Source: Ampelocalamus luodianensis (lineage: Eukaryota > Streptophyta > Magnoliopsida > Poales > Poaceae). Taken from it: DNA of 64,000 bases. Positions 23,501-33,229 of the stretch are shown piece by piece (positions within the stretch are counted from its first letter, which is position 1; each line of letters opens with the position of its first letter). The stretch covers positions 65,986,476-66,050,475 of the forward strand of contig CM070634.1 of the NCBI GenBank assembly GCA_036346255.1. Direction: 5' to 3'. Both the position numbers and the translations under genes were made by a program. A model generated the notes under the pieces. It had not been told where the DNA came from and searched no databases. It saw nothing but the letters and a program-made list of their open reading frames with translations.

Positions 23501-25710
23501 CAGACCACTTTCTAAATTTGAGGTGCTGACAAAAACATTAGCTCACTGGAATCACTTAACTAATTGCTAAATAGGTTCAAGTACTCTAAAAATCCATCAA
23601 AGGGCCTAGCAACAGATGATTCAAAGGATCTTACAGAAGAGCACTACTACTCACAGATTGTCAAATATAGAGATAAGGAACAGGGAGGCAGCATAGGGGG
23701 AGCTCGGCCGTGGCTTAGGGCGGTATATGTCGCCGATGATTGGGTGGACGGTAGCGGCGGAATACCCCGAAAATGGGTTGCCCGGAGAACAAGGTAGCTA
23801 GGGATGGGGGTTTTGGGGCTAGACTGGCACTGAGGCGGCGCGGCGACAGGACGCGGCGGCCGGCCGTGGGGGTGAAAGGAGGTGGCAGCGCACAGGTGAG
23901 GTTGGGGAGGAATTAAGGTGCACATGAGCACCAGTGTGGTGCAGGGAACTCACCCGAGTAGTCGGCGCAGGCGGAGGGTGGCCGGAGTGGTCCGGCGAGG
24001 ACGAACCCGCGGCGGTGCAAGGTGATCACCGCGGAGAGGACCCTGGAGAGAAAGAGGGCACAAGTGAGTGATATGGGCAGGTAGAGGGAGCTCGAGTGAT
24101 ACTCATGGAGAGGGGAATCGGAGGGAGGTCCGCCGGGGAAGAGGTGGCGGCGAATTTGGCGGTTGCGGCCGTGGTCGGGGAGGAAGGGGGAACGCGCGGT
24201 GCTCCGGTGGCGGATTCTTCAAATTGATAGAGGGCTTCGACTCCTTGCGAGGGATGACGCGACGTGACGCGGTGAGGGAGGACCGAGGGTCACCGGAGTG
24301 GCTGGAACGGCGGGGCGGCATGTCGGCCGAAGCGGGGAGCTAGCACTCTTCCTCGGTTTGAGCTCGGAGGAAAGGGTAGAAGGGGAGTGGAGAGATAGGA
24401 GGAGGTGAAAAGGGGTAGAGGAGGCTTCGGGTGGCCTAAGTAGGGAGGAGGGCGGAGAAATGCGAGGGAGCTCCCGCGGCGTGACGATGGCGTGCTGAAA
24501 ACGAGACGCTCAGGCATGGCGATGCTGAGCGTGAGGCGATCGGGCAGGTGGGAGAGGCGACGGGAGCATGGGTGGGCGCGGACAACGCGGGCAACCAAGG
24601 GCGCACGGTCTCCAACAGAGGGCCGGGCAGTTGAAGCTGACGCAGGCGTGAGGGAGGCCACGGCGAGCGCGAGCGAGATGACGAGGGTGGTTGACCGCGG
24701 GGAGAAGAGAAATAGGCCGGCGGGCCCACCAGTCAGCGGCAAAAGAACGGCGGGGTCGGACTTTATAACGGGCACTTAATCCGAGCCGTTGGATCGAGAT
24801 CGGAGGGTTGACGACGATGGGGCAATCGGACAACCTGATCGGCCCACAAGATCCCAAATCGATTTCAAAGCGACGGTGGCGATGCATGTGCGGGCGGCGA
24901 GCGAGTTCACTAAGTGGCTCGATCGAGTCAAGTCGGGGTTGGGTCCGGTCGGTGGAACAGTGCGAGCCCGAATTTTAAATCCAATTTGACCGAAATACAA
25001 AAAGGTTTGACTGAGGCTTTACAAACAACAAATAAAATCTATAAATTCTGAAAATATTTGGAGGGGTTCCTGGGATGACCTAGTGACCAAATAAAATTTC
25101 AAATCTCACTGCTCATAATTCAATTGCTTATTTTTAAATTCAAAACTACAAAAGGTTATTGAAGCAAGTTTGAATTATTTTAAGCGCATGCTCTTGATAT
25201 TTGACTTTTGATTTTCTTGTTTTAACTCAGGGTTTTGAAATGAGCTAAATCTTGGAAAGACTATTAGAGATAGCAAACTAACTCCAAAAATCCTGAGATT
25301 TTGACTGTAGACTTCTAACTCCAGGATAAACCTTGTGTAAACTTTTCCAGAAGTTTTTATACATTGCAATTTTCTCCATAAATTCTACGAGGATGGTTCT
25401 AGGGTTTGACCGAAGGTCGAATTGGTTTGATTGGCCTCTTAAAATATTTAAACAATTTCTAAAAACTATGAAATTTTTCAGAGGTGTCACACCACACCTT
25501 TAGAACCCAGGAAAAATATTTCCAGAGGACGATCCCCAGATTTGACAAGAAGGTTTTTGAAGGGCAATGTTTTGGTCAAAAGACTTGTTACTTTGTATTT
25601 CCATAATTCCTTTACAAGACATACAGGAAAAATACAAGATGTAAGAAAAGTTTTTAATTTCTACACATTTTCTTACATTTGAAACACAAGTTGAGAATTG
25701 GGATGTTACA
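20501..25710 (-). mobile_element. Solo LTR H (5210 bp), minus orientation
   Basis: It starts TGTGACGACCCCGG and ends GGGATGTTACA, with perfect TCGCA duplications at 20496-20500 and 25711-25715. K resumes exactly on the right. No second LTR or coding domain was found within it, so it reads as one very long LTR. Parts: hairpin-rich block about 21300-21890, AT-rich middle 22300-23560, GC-rich block 23690-24990 that would be promoter/leader on the minus strand, and an AT-rich end shared with J. The largest open frame (24290-24775, minus) lies in the GC-rich part and looks compositional. Confidence 0.85.
21868..21890. repeat. Perfect 10-bp-stem hairpin in H
   Basis: GGTTATCGAC, a TAA loop, then GTCGATAACC. 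It is the strongest of several hairpins in 21300-21890, the others including GCATAC/GTATGC (21376 on), TTTTCC/GGAAAA (21420 on) and TTGCATAT/ATATGCAA (about 21570 on). Confidence 0.85.
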
Positions 25711-26052
25711 TCGCATTTGACGACGACGGGAGGAGGAGGCATGCGGGCAGGCGGGGGAGGAGAAGGAGGCAGGTAGGGGAGGAGGAGGATGTGGGTGAGC
25801 AGGGGCCTGGGGGGTTGAGGCTGGTTTTGTCGAATGGCAAAAAGTGAGTAAATACCCTGCAAGTCGAGGGGCCAATGCAGAAGGTGGGTGGTGGGAAGAT
25901 GCAGAATATGGCCAGCGGTGGCTTTTTGGCTTTCGGCTTCCTACATGTACATGAAAAGCGACTTTTGAGAAAGCCGATTTGAAAAGTCTGCCGTTTGGTT
26001 CGGCTTCCAGCTTTTTCGGCCGGAAGCCGAAGTCGAACCAAACAGGGCCTTA

Positions 26053-27578
26053 GTTTCATAGAATGTTTGTCTTTGGGGCTAAACTAATTACATTGTTGCA
26101 ACTAATAGAATCTATAGTGATTTGTGGTCCAAGATTTTTTGTTCATTTTGGGTGGAACATTAGAATTATTGAAAGAATGGAAATCTTGATCAGTTTATTA
26201 GAGTACCACGACTGGGTAAATTACATGGTTGTGTAGGTGAAATATGACGGTGTGGTGTAATGAGGGATAGATTAGCGAAGTAATCTAATCGTTAAAGTGA
26301 TAAATGAGATAGCAGAGATTGTTGGATCATTGTCAGGTATGGATTGGTTTCAATGAGTAACTCTCTTGGAGTTAGAATCTTTCAAAGGATAATTTGGTTA
26401 AGAATATATTTATCTATTGACGTTGATGATCAAGTATGGTTAGATTGTGGGAATTTTAGTCATCGTATCTGAGGATTTCCCTATCATTTACCCCAGAAGT
26501 TCATTGTAGGAGTCTTGGAGGTTAAATTTGGGTTTCACATTTTTTTATGCTAGGACTGTGGTCGCCGAAGGATTTTGTGTAGAGGAAGTGTAACAAGGGT
26601 GGATACCAGGTAGTGGAATGATCATTGATAGGACCTTTTTGATGCAGTACCTGAGAATGTGTTATGTGAATTATGAGTTGATTATTATTAAGGATTGAGG
26701 TGATGCGATTGCGTGTGAAATCTGTTTTAAGATGCGTTGGGAGTAATCTGTTAAAGTAATTTCGTGAGTAGATGAGAGTTGGTAAGAGTAAGTTTTTGTG
26801 CAGTAAATAGAGCCCCTCTACAATGGTGTGGATGATGTATTCAGGTTGGGCATGGCGTTGAGGTTGCCAATTTAAGAGAAATAAGTTAGAGTGTTATGTG
26901 ATGATTGGAATTCCATAATTTGAGAAAAAAAATTATATTCCTAAAAGAGAAATTGAGAAAATAATGTTTCCTCAGGTAATAAAACACTCTCTGTATTATT
27001 GGTTGAGCTGTGTGTTTATGACAAGTCATTTACAATTTAAGTTGGCTTTATATTGGCATGGTGGTTCTTCCCGGTTCAGAAAAAAATAGTTTGACTTGGA
27101 CATTCGATTGACTTGTCTTTTGGCGTACATGGTGTTTATTTGCACACTGGCTAATTAGGAAGTGAAAAAGTTTTCGTGCTGAATCTTCAATTTTGGATTT
27201 GTCCCTTTTGGTGGGGAGTTGGTAATGCGTGGTTTTGTTGAGAACTCTATATTGTTAGTTGGGTTCTCATTGTAAAACTGTTGTTTAAAAACAAGTTCTG
27301 TTGTGCATTCCTGGTTAAGGGAGGTGCCCCTAGTTAGATGAAGAGTTCGAATGAGAAGTGAAATGACAATTCCAGGTGTTTTGCATTTTGGAAGGATGAC
27401 GTATCACTAGGACCGTCTCGGGGCCATACACGGTGTACGCAACTTTTGGGAGATCTGGAGTTTGAGTTTTCGTCAACGTTGTTGACCATTGAGTAGGATC
27501 TTACCTTCGAGTCTCTTCTGGTGAGTGTACCTGGAAATGTTGGGTTGAGTGTTAGGATAGACGTCGCTTTACGTCATT
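26053..27578 (+). mobile_element. Internal region of G, last part (non-coding)
   Basis: It continues G after K and is colinear with 41040-42440 (A) and 52660-54020 (E): 'gttggtaatgcgt', 'aggaccgtctcggg', 'gatcttaccttcgag'. No intact frame is present. Confidence 0.65.
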
Positions 27579-27764
27579 GTGTTGTGGTCTCATCAATATG
27601 AGAGAGGGGCCACTTGGGAGTTGGAGTTTCGCATACGTGAGCGTTATCCGGATTTGTTCACAACAGGTACGTGTTTACCGTTGTTAGATTCCATTCGTAG
27701 TTTTTTTTCACATAGATCGGTGTGTAGATTCGGGGTCGAACCTGTTAAGGGGGGTAGAATGTAA
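27579..27764 (+). pseudogene. Relic of Ty3/gypsy pol C-terminus in G
   Basis: This short frame contains, after a GTG TTG TGG (VLW) start of homology, 'ATWELEFRIRERYPDLF'. This matches the consensus ending of plant Ty3/gypsy polyproteins (VLWRxHxxxEATWExExxMRxxYPxLF). 'DLTFE' about 90 bases upstream fits the preceding part of the same domain. The frame runs through the polypurine tract (ggggggt at 27749-27755) into the LTR. It assigns the whole non-coding family to Ty3/gypsy. Only this terminal piece is recognisable, so it is not functional. Confidence 0.72.
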
Positions 27765-28226
27765 TACTCTGATTTATTCTAAGAAAAGAGAAATTAGACA
27801 TAAGAAAATAGGGTTTCTACAGTTCTTCGGCAACTTGGGCCTCGGGCCATGGCCCAAGAGGCCCATGAGGGGCCGGCCACTAATAAAAGGAGGGGAAAAC
27901 CCTAGTCTCTACTGTAGCACCCTTTGCTACAGTACCCCTATTGCCACTACAATGCCGTGCTACAGTAGACAGCCTCCCCCATGCACCCCATTGCTATTCC
28001 CCTCCCTCTTGGTGGTGCTCTCCCATTGCTGTCGGCCAAAGAGAAAGGGGAGGAGAGGGAGACGAAGGGGAGAAGAGAAGCTCACGGGTAATTTAGCGGG
28101 CTCACGTGTCTTCAAGGGTAACGATCGTCTCCCCGCTGTTTGGATCAAGTTAGATTCTTAATTTCCATTGATTAGAGAGTCGTCGTTACTGTTGTGATTA
28201 GAATAAGAATTCGGTTCCTTGTTGTA
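27760..28226 (+). repeat. Truncated 3' LTR of G
   Basis: It starts TGTAATACTCTG after the polypurine tract and contains GGCCCA/GGCCGGCC and AAACCCTA (27897-27904). It has several 'tactgtagc/gctacagta' repeats (27908-27970) and matches G's 5' LTR up to 'cctgttgta'. At about 28226 it changes abruptly to CACTA-transposase sequence and does not resume before the window's next elements. Confidence 0.75.
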
Positions 28227-28234
28227 GTAGTGTC

Positions 28235-28470
28235 CTTGCTTCATCTTAGCAGTATTCTTACGTTTGTATCGGGATACTTTGCACACGAGACATACATACA
28301 TGTCCGCATACTCTTTACCGTAGAGGATACAATCATTTGGACATACATGTATTCTTTCTACTTCCATGTATTCTTTCTACTTCCATTCTCAATGGACAAA
28401 GAACCTTCTTGGCTTGGTAGGTGGTGCTGGGAAACACGTTTCCCTCCAAAAGGATATCCGCTAGGAGACC
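28235..28470 (-). pseudogene. TNP2-like CACTA transposase, second fragment
   Basis: The minus-strand frame 28158-28367 reads 'CPNDCILYGKEYADMYVC' followed by 'SRYKR'. This is the cysteine-rich signature (CPNDCxLYRxEYxxxxxCPVCxxSRYK) of plant TNP2/En-Spm transposases. The rest of the catalytic region is absent because the element is cut at 28226. A 20-bp tandem duplication (28345-28384) lies just upstream of the motif. The frame beyond SRYKR is not family-like. Confidence 0.75.
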
Positions 28471-28473
28471 TAA

Positions 28474-29929
28474 CACTACTACAAAACATGTCATACTAGA
28501 CGCCTCATCACAAACGATTCCTTTAGAACCGTCTATGTTGTACTTACCACAGACGGTTCCTTTGGAACCGTCTGTGATATGAGTTATTATAGACGGTTCG
28601 TATTAAGAACCGTATGTGAAGTATCACAGACGGTTCATGATACGAATCGTCTGTGATATAACAACATATCACGGATGGTTCATGATACGAACCATCTGTG
28701 ATATGAAAATATATCACAGACGGTTCCTATCACGAACCGTCTGTGATACTTCACAGATGGTTCTTAATATGAACCGTCTGTGATAAGTATCTCATCACAG
28801 ACGATTTGTATTAAAAACTATCTGTGATGAGTATTTTATCATAGCTTGGAATTTTTCTTACTCTTTGATTTTACCATGCCACGGCAGAGGATTGGCTACC
28901 ATAGAAGGTTCGTGATATGAACCGTTTGTGATATGTAATCACAGACGGTTTTTGTTTCAAGTCGTTTGTGATTCGGAGCGCGGGAGTTCAAAAATTTTGA
29001 ACGCGTGCGCGGGAGGCAAAATATTTTGACGTTGTCCTTATATATTATAGCCGAGTCTAGGCGGGACGCACTCAGTCTCACACTCCCATAGTCCTAGTCC
29101 TTTCTTGCTCCCACAGTCCTCCTCTGGGCTCCGGCTAGTCGCTGCCCCTCTGGTTCTCCCTTGCTCGCTCCCGTAGCTCCCGGCCTCCCGCTACTCCTCC
29201 GGGCTCCGGTCCTCCCTTGCTCCCGTAGTCCCTAACCTCCGACGTGGTCTTCCTCCCCAATAGCCGACCTCCTCTAGTCCTCCATCGACGCCGACGCCAA
29301 CCTCCTCCTGTCCTCCTCCGACGCCGATGCCGACACCGACCTCCTCTAGTCCTCCTCCGACGCCGATGCCTCTAGTATATGAGGTTCTGTTGGTACTTGT
29401 GTATATGAGCTTATGTTAGATTCTCCTCCAGATTCAACTTTTGTTGGTACTTGTATATGAGTGTATGAGTGTATCCATGAATCCATGGCTTGAGAAATTT
29501 ATTGGGAGGCTTGGGAGCTGCGAATCCATGCATGTCTATCCATGAATCCATGTTTGGGAGACTTGGGAAATGGGAGTGTATATGTATGAGTGTATCCATG
29601 AATCCATATTTAGTCTATGAGTGTATGAGTACTTGTATATGAGTGTATCCATGATTCCATGTTTGGGAGGCTTGGGAAATGGTAATGTATATGGCAGTGT
29701 ATTTTTTGTAAACATTTAGTATTTTTTTGCAATACAAAAAATTATCACAGACGGTTCTGAACAAGAACCTTCTGTGAAAATAGAATATCATAGACGGTTC
29801 TTATTTAGAGCAGTTTGTGATAGTTTTTTTTTTCACAGATGGTTTTCAGATATATAAATTCAAACGGTTAACAAAACCGTCTGTGATGATGGTTCCAAAC
29901 CATCTGTGATTACCCTTTGTGTAGTAGTG
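28474..29929. mobile_element. Non-autonomous CACTA element M (1456 bp)
   Basis: Both ends are CACTACTACA (28474 forward, 29929 inverted), flanked by TAA duplications (28471-28473, 29930-29932). Inverted and direct copies of 'cacagacggttc' fill 28500-28960 and 29740-29920. The middle holds a C-rich 'tcctcc/gacgccgatgcc' tract (29090-29370) and a 'gagtgtatccatgaatccatg' repeat tract (29460-29690). No transposase is present. It inserted into L's transposase gene. Confidence 0.92.
29460..29690. repeat. Imperfect tandem repeats in M
   Basis: Repeated 'gagtgtatccatgaatccatg' and 'tttgggag(a/g)cttgggaaatgg' segments are arranged in three or four irregular units. Confidence 0.7.
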
Positions 29930-30462
29930 TAACAACGCTGTGAAACTCTTGTCGGACCAACTTTGCTTGCCTTCAATTTCAGCAGTTCAAGTACAGATGA
30001 CAACTTTGTGTAATCTGAGTTGCAACCAGGAAAGGTTTCTCCAAGTCCTCCATTAAGCCCTCGAATTTACCAAACTCTCTCTCATTGTAGTTCCCTTCTA
30101 CATCACATAGCATTAGATCTAGATTGTCATCGTGCGACCTATCCTCATCAAAAGCACATTCCACATCCGGTATATCGTTGACATCCTCAGCGATGTCGTT
30201 ATTATTAACTTCCTGTATAATCTGCTCTTCACCATGACTGGTCCAACATGTATACCCCTTTTTGAAACCCCTTCGAATCAAATACGTTTTGATCTACGTT
30301 GGGTTGTTAAACATCTTCAAATTACCGCAATCAATGCATGTACAGTACATAAATTTTATCCCCTTTTCAACATATCCTACTCGGTAGCTCTTCTAAAAGT
30401 AAACACGTCATTAATGTACTCTTCACTCACATGATTCTTATTGTACATCCATTTTCGGTCCA
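29930..30462 (-). pseudogene. TNP2-like CACTA transposase, N-terminal fragment
   Basis: On the minus strand, a start near 30460 gives 'MYNKNHVSEEYINDVF', then stops and frame breaks. The open frame 30281-29979 then holds 'GFKKGYTCWTSHGEE' and an acidic stretch. Both match the N-terminus of plant TNP2-type transposases, where the product binds and cuts CACTA ends. In-frame stops after 'FRRATE' show it is dead. It continues into 28473 and down, across the inserted element M. Confidence 0.75.
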
Positions 30463-30839
30463 TCTACACTACGCACGTAACCAATTAGTGTTAAATAAGA
30501 TTAATAAACCGCAAGTACTCTTCCTAGTGATTAAACATACTAAAATTGATTAGCGATGAACCTAGATCAAATATAAAGGGTTCCAGATCGTTACCCTCGG
30601 AGCTCACGACAAAAATCCCAAATATCCCACGAGATCCTCCTCCCTTTCTTCCTCCTCTCCTTCTCCTCCCTTCCTCCTCTCTTTAGCTTCCTCCTCTCCT
30701 TCTCCTCCCTATCTCCTTCCTTCCCTTCCTTCCCCTCTCTAAGGTGGCGCAATGGGGGAGGAGGCAGCAGGGGTGGCGGCTCAAACGGGAAGGGGTGGAG
30801 GCGCTAGGGGCAGGGGGGTCTGTCGGGACGGCCGGGTAT

Positions 30840-31123
30840 TTATAATGCCTGCATATCATAGATGGTTCTTATTAGGAACCGTCTGTGACATATCAATATC
30901 ACAGACGGTTTGTAAATAGAACCGTCTCTGATAATTCACAGACGGTTCTTAACAATAATCATCTGTGATGTCTGCGATTATCACAGATGGTTCTTCTTAA
31001 GAACCGTCTGTGAATTATCACAGATGGTTCTATTTACAAACCGTCTATGATAGTTATGTATCATAGACGGTTCCAAAAGAAACATCTGTGACAAGGCGTC
31101 CAGTAGCCTATTTTGTAGTAGTG
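30840..31123. repeat. Subterminal repeats and 5' terminus of CACTA L
   Basis: Six or more copies of 'ttatcacagacggttc' or its inverse 'gaaccgtctgtga' precede the CACTACTACAAAA terminus. In CACTA elements such repeats bind the TNPA-like protein. The 3 bases beyond are ACA; no partner copy is found because the other end is lost. Confidence 0.85.
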
Positions 31124-31234
31124 ACATATATCTCACTTAGAGTCCGATCAAATATCGCGAGACAAAAGAAGAATACACAAGCACGTCGCTTAGTCTGACC
31201 AGATACAAATTGGCTGTATGGGCATACGAACTAG

Positions 31235-31380
31235 TCGTGAGCTAGTCGTACATAATCACAAACTGGTCGGCGAACTGGTCGTGAGGTGTTACGAACTGGT
31301 CTTGGCTAGATGCGAACTAGTCATAAGGAGTTACGAGCTGGTCGTGAGTGATGAGGATCTGGTCGCAGATTATATTGCAT
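31235..31380. repeat. Degenerate 'gaactggtcgtgag' repeat
   Basis: About eight imperfect copies of 'cgaactggtcgtgag' occur at irregular 13-25 bp spacing. Confidence 0.6.
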
Positions 31381-31800
31381 AAGATTCGTTCGATTTGATC
31401 TTTAGGTGTATTCGAGAGTCACTATGTCCTACTAGAAACCGCTACTGACTTGTGGATCGAAAAGTAGTTTCCGGGTCATGGTCGATAACGTATGAACCTA
31501 TAGGGTCACACACTTAATGGGTTGGAACAAACTAGTTCAGATTGGATCTGTTATAAGCTCTTTATAAAGGGAGGCGTAGGGCTTTTGGGATCAAAGTTGT
31601 ACCACCCATCAAAACCCTAGCCGCGATCTCTCTGAAGGCTCTAACGTGCACGCTAATGCTAGCACACCGGTGTACAATGTTCCACTTCTAAATGTATAGA
31701 TACCATAGATGCGCTGATTGCTGGGACTTGAGCAATTGGTCTACTCGGAGGACGCGACTTGCCTACTCCCACTGTGTGCTCCTTTTTATACTCTCATGTA
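31380..31800 (+). mobile_element. Copia-like LTR remnant
   Basis: The run 'cctatagggtcacacactta', then TTTATAAAG (about 31561), then 'aaaccctagccgcgatctc' and 'ggacgcgacttgcctactcccactgtgtg' has the order found in grass Ty1/copia LTRs (U3, TATA box, leader, LTR end). Neither end nor a target duplication could be placed, so this is a fragment. Confidence 0.45.
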
Positions 31801-32039
31801 TGTGGTTACTTCCAATTAGCTCAAATATAGTGATGCATCCTATTTCTTTTTCATAAAAAAATGAACAGATCCTTTGATTCATATCGTCTTGACTCTCGTC
31901 ATGATTTGTATCATATCATGCGATATTGTTCATAAATGGGTAGCGTGCAAATTAACAAGGGCACATATGTGACATGAGATCCTTATTCAATTTGTCAGAG
32001 AGCTGACTTTCTGTATATATTATGGTAACTTGCATGTAG

Positions 32040-33229
32040 ACATTTTTTTTAGAAAATGGTCAAACCAGTATACCATATAAACGTACATGCATGGTCGTTG
32101 GAGACATGGAAAGAAAAAGTGCAAAACGCATTCATGAAAGGGAATTGCTAAACGGTACCCGAGTATTTTTTGTGGAAGGGAGCACTCGTTTTTTTGTCCG
32201 TTGGATCTCATCGGGATTTGTGCAATACATGAGCACGAGAGGCAGACGTAAACGGGTTGATGATGAGGGTAAAAAACGATCGGTTGATCCGACACCTTTT
32301 GTTTTGATACCCGTGAAGCAATTCCCATTAAAAACGCTGCCACTTCTTGAATACCGCGCCAGTTCTTGAATACCGTGCCAGTTCTTTTTCCCCTCCTGGT
32401 GTCCTCCGCCTCTAGAGTCTTCCTCATTTTCTATCCATTTACTGTGTCGTCAGTTCGTGTATGTTCGCATTTTTCGTCCCCGCATCTTTGTTTCTCATCT
32501 TGTTTCTTTCGCTTCACAAGGGATGGAGAGAGGAAGGTGAAGGAGAGAGTAGCAGGAACGAAGCTTGTTCTTCCCCATTTTTTGTTGGCTCGATTTGGGG
32601 GTTTTCTCTCGGTTCGATTTTGGGGTTTTTCTCACGGTTCGTTTTTTGGGGGTGGGGGGTTACAGGTGTATAAATGCCGAGTTCTAATGGATCATCGTTT
32701 TGTATTAGTAGATAATTTCGTTGTTTGCCTTTCTGCGATTTTTTCGGTGGTTGTATTAGTAAATAATTTCGTTGCTTTGTTTGTTCAAATCTTGGGATAT
32801 TCTGGACACGTTTGTGGATATTTCTGTGTTATTTACCGGATCTAGCTAGGATTCCCACGGACATCTGCAACTTCCATTGTTTTGTTTTTTGATTTTCCAA
32901 AATATTGCATCTCGCAACATAAATGATGAAGTTTCTGTTGTCTATGCCTGCAGATATCAATACTTGCAAGTAGGGTTCCCGATTTGAGGACTTATAGGAG
33001 CTGTGATCTGCTGCCATCTAGTTGGATTTCTGTAGCCTGGTATTTCCTGTTACTAGATCCATTACTCACATGTATGTCTTACCTTCTAGTATATGCACTA
33101 GTTATGTGATGCGAGCGGAAGAGATGCAATGTCTGCAGTTAGTGCGAAATGATGTTTTTAGTGCATCTTTCTTTTGTTGTTCGTTTTGCTGTAGCTAGTT
33201 TTCAGTAGGAGTTAATGCCAAATAGACAG
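32040..33229 (+). promoter_or_regulatory. Probable upstream/5'-leader region of the 59237 gene
   Basis: This is unique-looking sequence. CT-rich 32380-32530 and GA-rich 32520-32560 resemble a leader; T-rich intron-like sequence follows. After removing A and F, it joins 45125-47171 and 58742-59236 in one continuous stretch leading to the gene's start. The 'gctaaacggtacccgag' region near 32147 could be the terminal part of a Mutator-like element, but no partner end is visible. The 159-aa frame at 32366-32845 is not supported as a protein. Confidence 0.4.

Larger units (their letters stand above)
20098..26049. mobile_element. Tourist-like (PIF/Harbinger) DNA transposon K, holding H
   Basis: The left end GGTCCTGTTTGAAACGGCT and the right end (read inverted) GGCCCTGTTTGGTTCGACT form the terminal inverted repeats. 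TTA duplications flank it at 20095-20097 and 26050-26052. Without H it is about 737 bp and non-coding. The subterminal parts carry inverted 'cggcttccggc' sequences. The 3-bp TTA duplication and GG(T/C)CCTGTTTG termini fit Tourist-type elements. It sits in the internal region of G. Confidence 0.82.
2542..28226 (+). mobile_element. Old LTR retrotransposon G, split by nested insertions
   Basis: Reading around the insertions, the element is made of 5' LTR pieces 2542-3605 and 7350-8166, an extra 300 bp, a primer site at 8472, internal pieces 8467-10611, 19738-20094 and 26053-27759, and a truncated 3' LTR at 27760-28226. The two LTR copies match around 'attagagagt(t/c)gtcg(c/t)tactgttgtg' (2542 on and 28171 on). 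The internal pieces line up with those of A, B and E (for example the 'gaggtcgtggttgt' block at 8764, 13297, 36030 and 50083). The left LTR start lies beyond the window. No gag-pol frame survives except a C-terminal relic at 27579. It hosts J, I, B and K, so it is the oldest element in the left half. Confidence 0.75.
28227..31123 (-). mobile_element. Decayed CACTA (En/Spm-like) element L
   Basis: The 5' terminus, read on the minus strand from 31123, is CACTACTACAAAATAGGC, followed by subterminal repeats of 'cacagacggttc' type (30848-31090). A pyrimidine-rich stretch (30640-30740) precedes remnants of a TNP2-like transposase. The 3' terminus is missing: the left side ends in transposase sequence joined directly to G's LTR. 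The 1456-bp element M is nested inside. Confidence 0.8.

Noticed and set aside
24290..24775. 161-aa minus-strand open frame and overlapping frames in H
   Set aside because: It lies in the GC-rich block of a solo LTR. Frames are open on several strands at once and no domain is recognised, so it is compositional.
20501..25710. H as a full retrotransposon with internal domain
   Set aside because: No second LTR copy, primer site or polypurine tract was found within it.
32366..32845. 159-aa + frame upstream of A
   Set aside because: T-rich leader/intron sequence. Repeated phenylalanine and valine runs come from poly-T, with no conserved motif.
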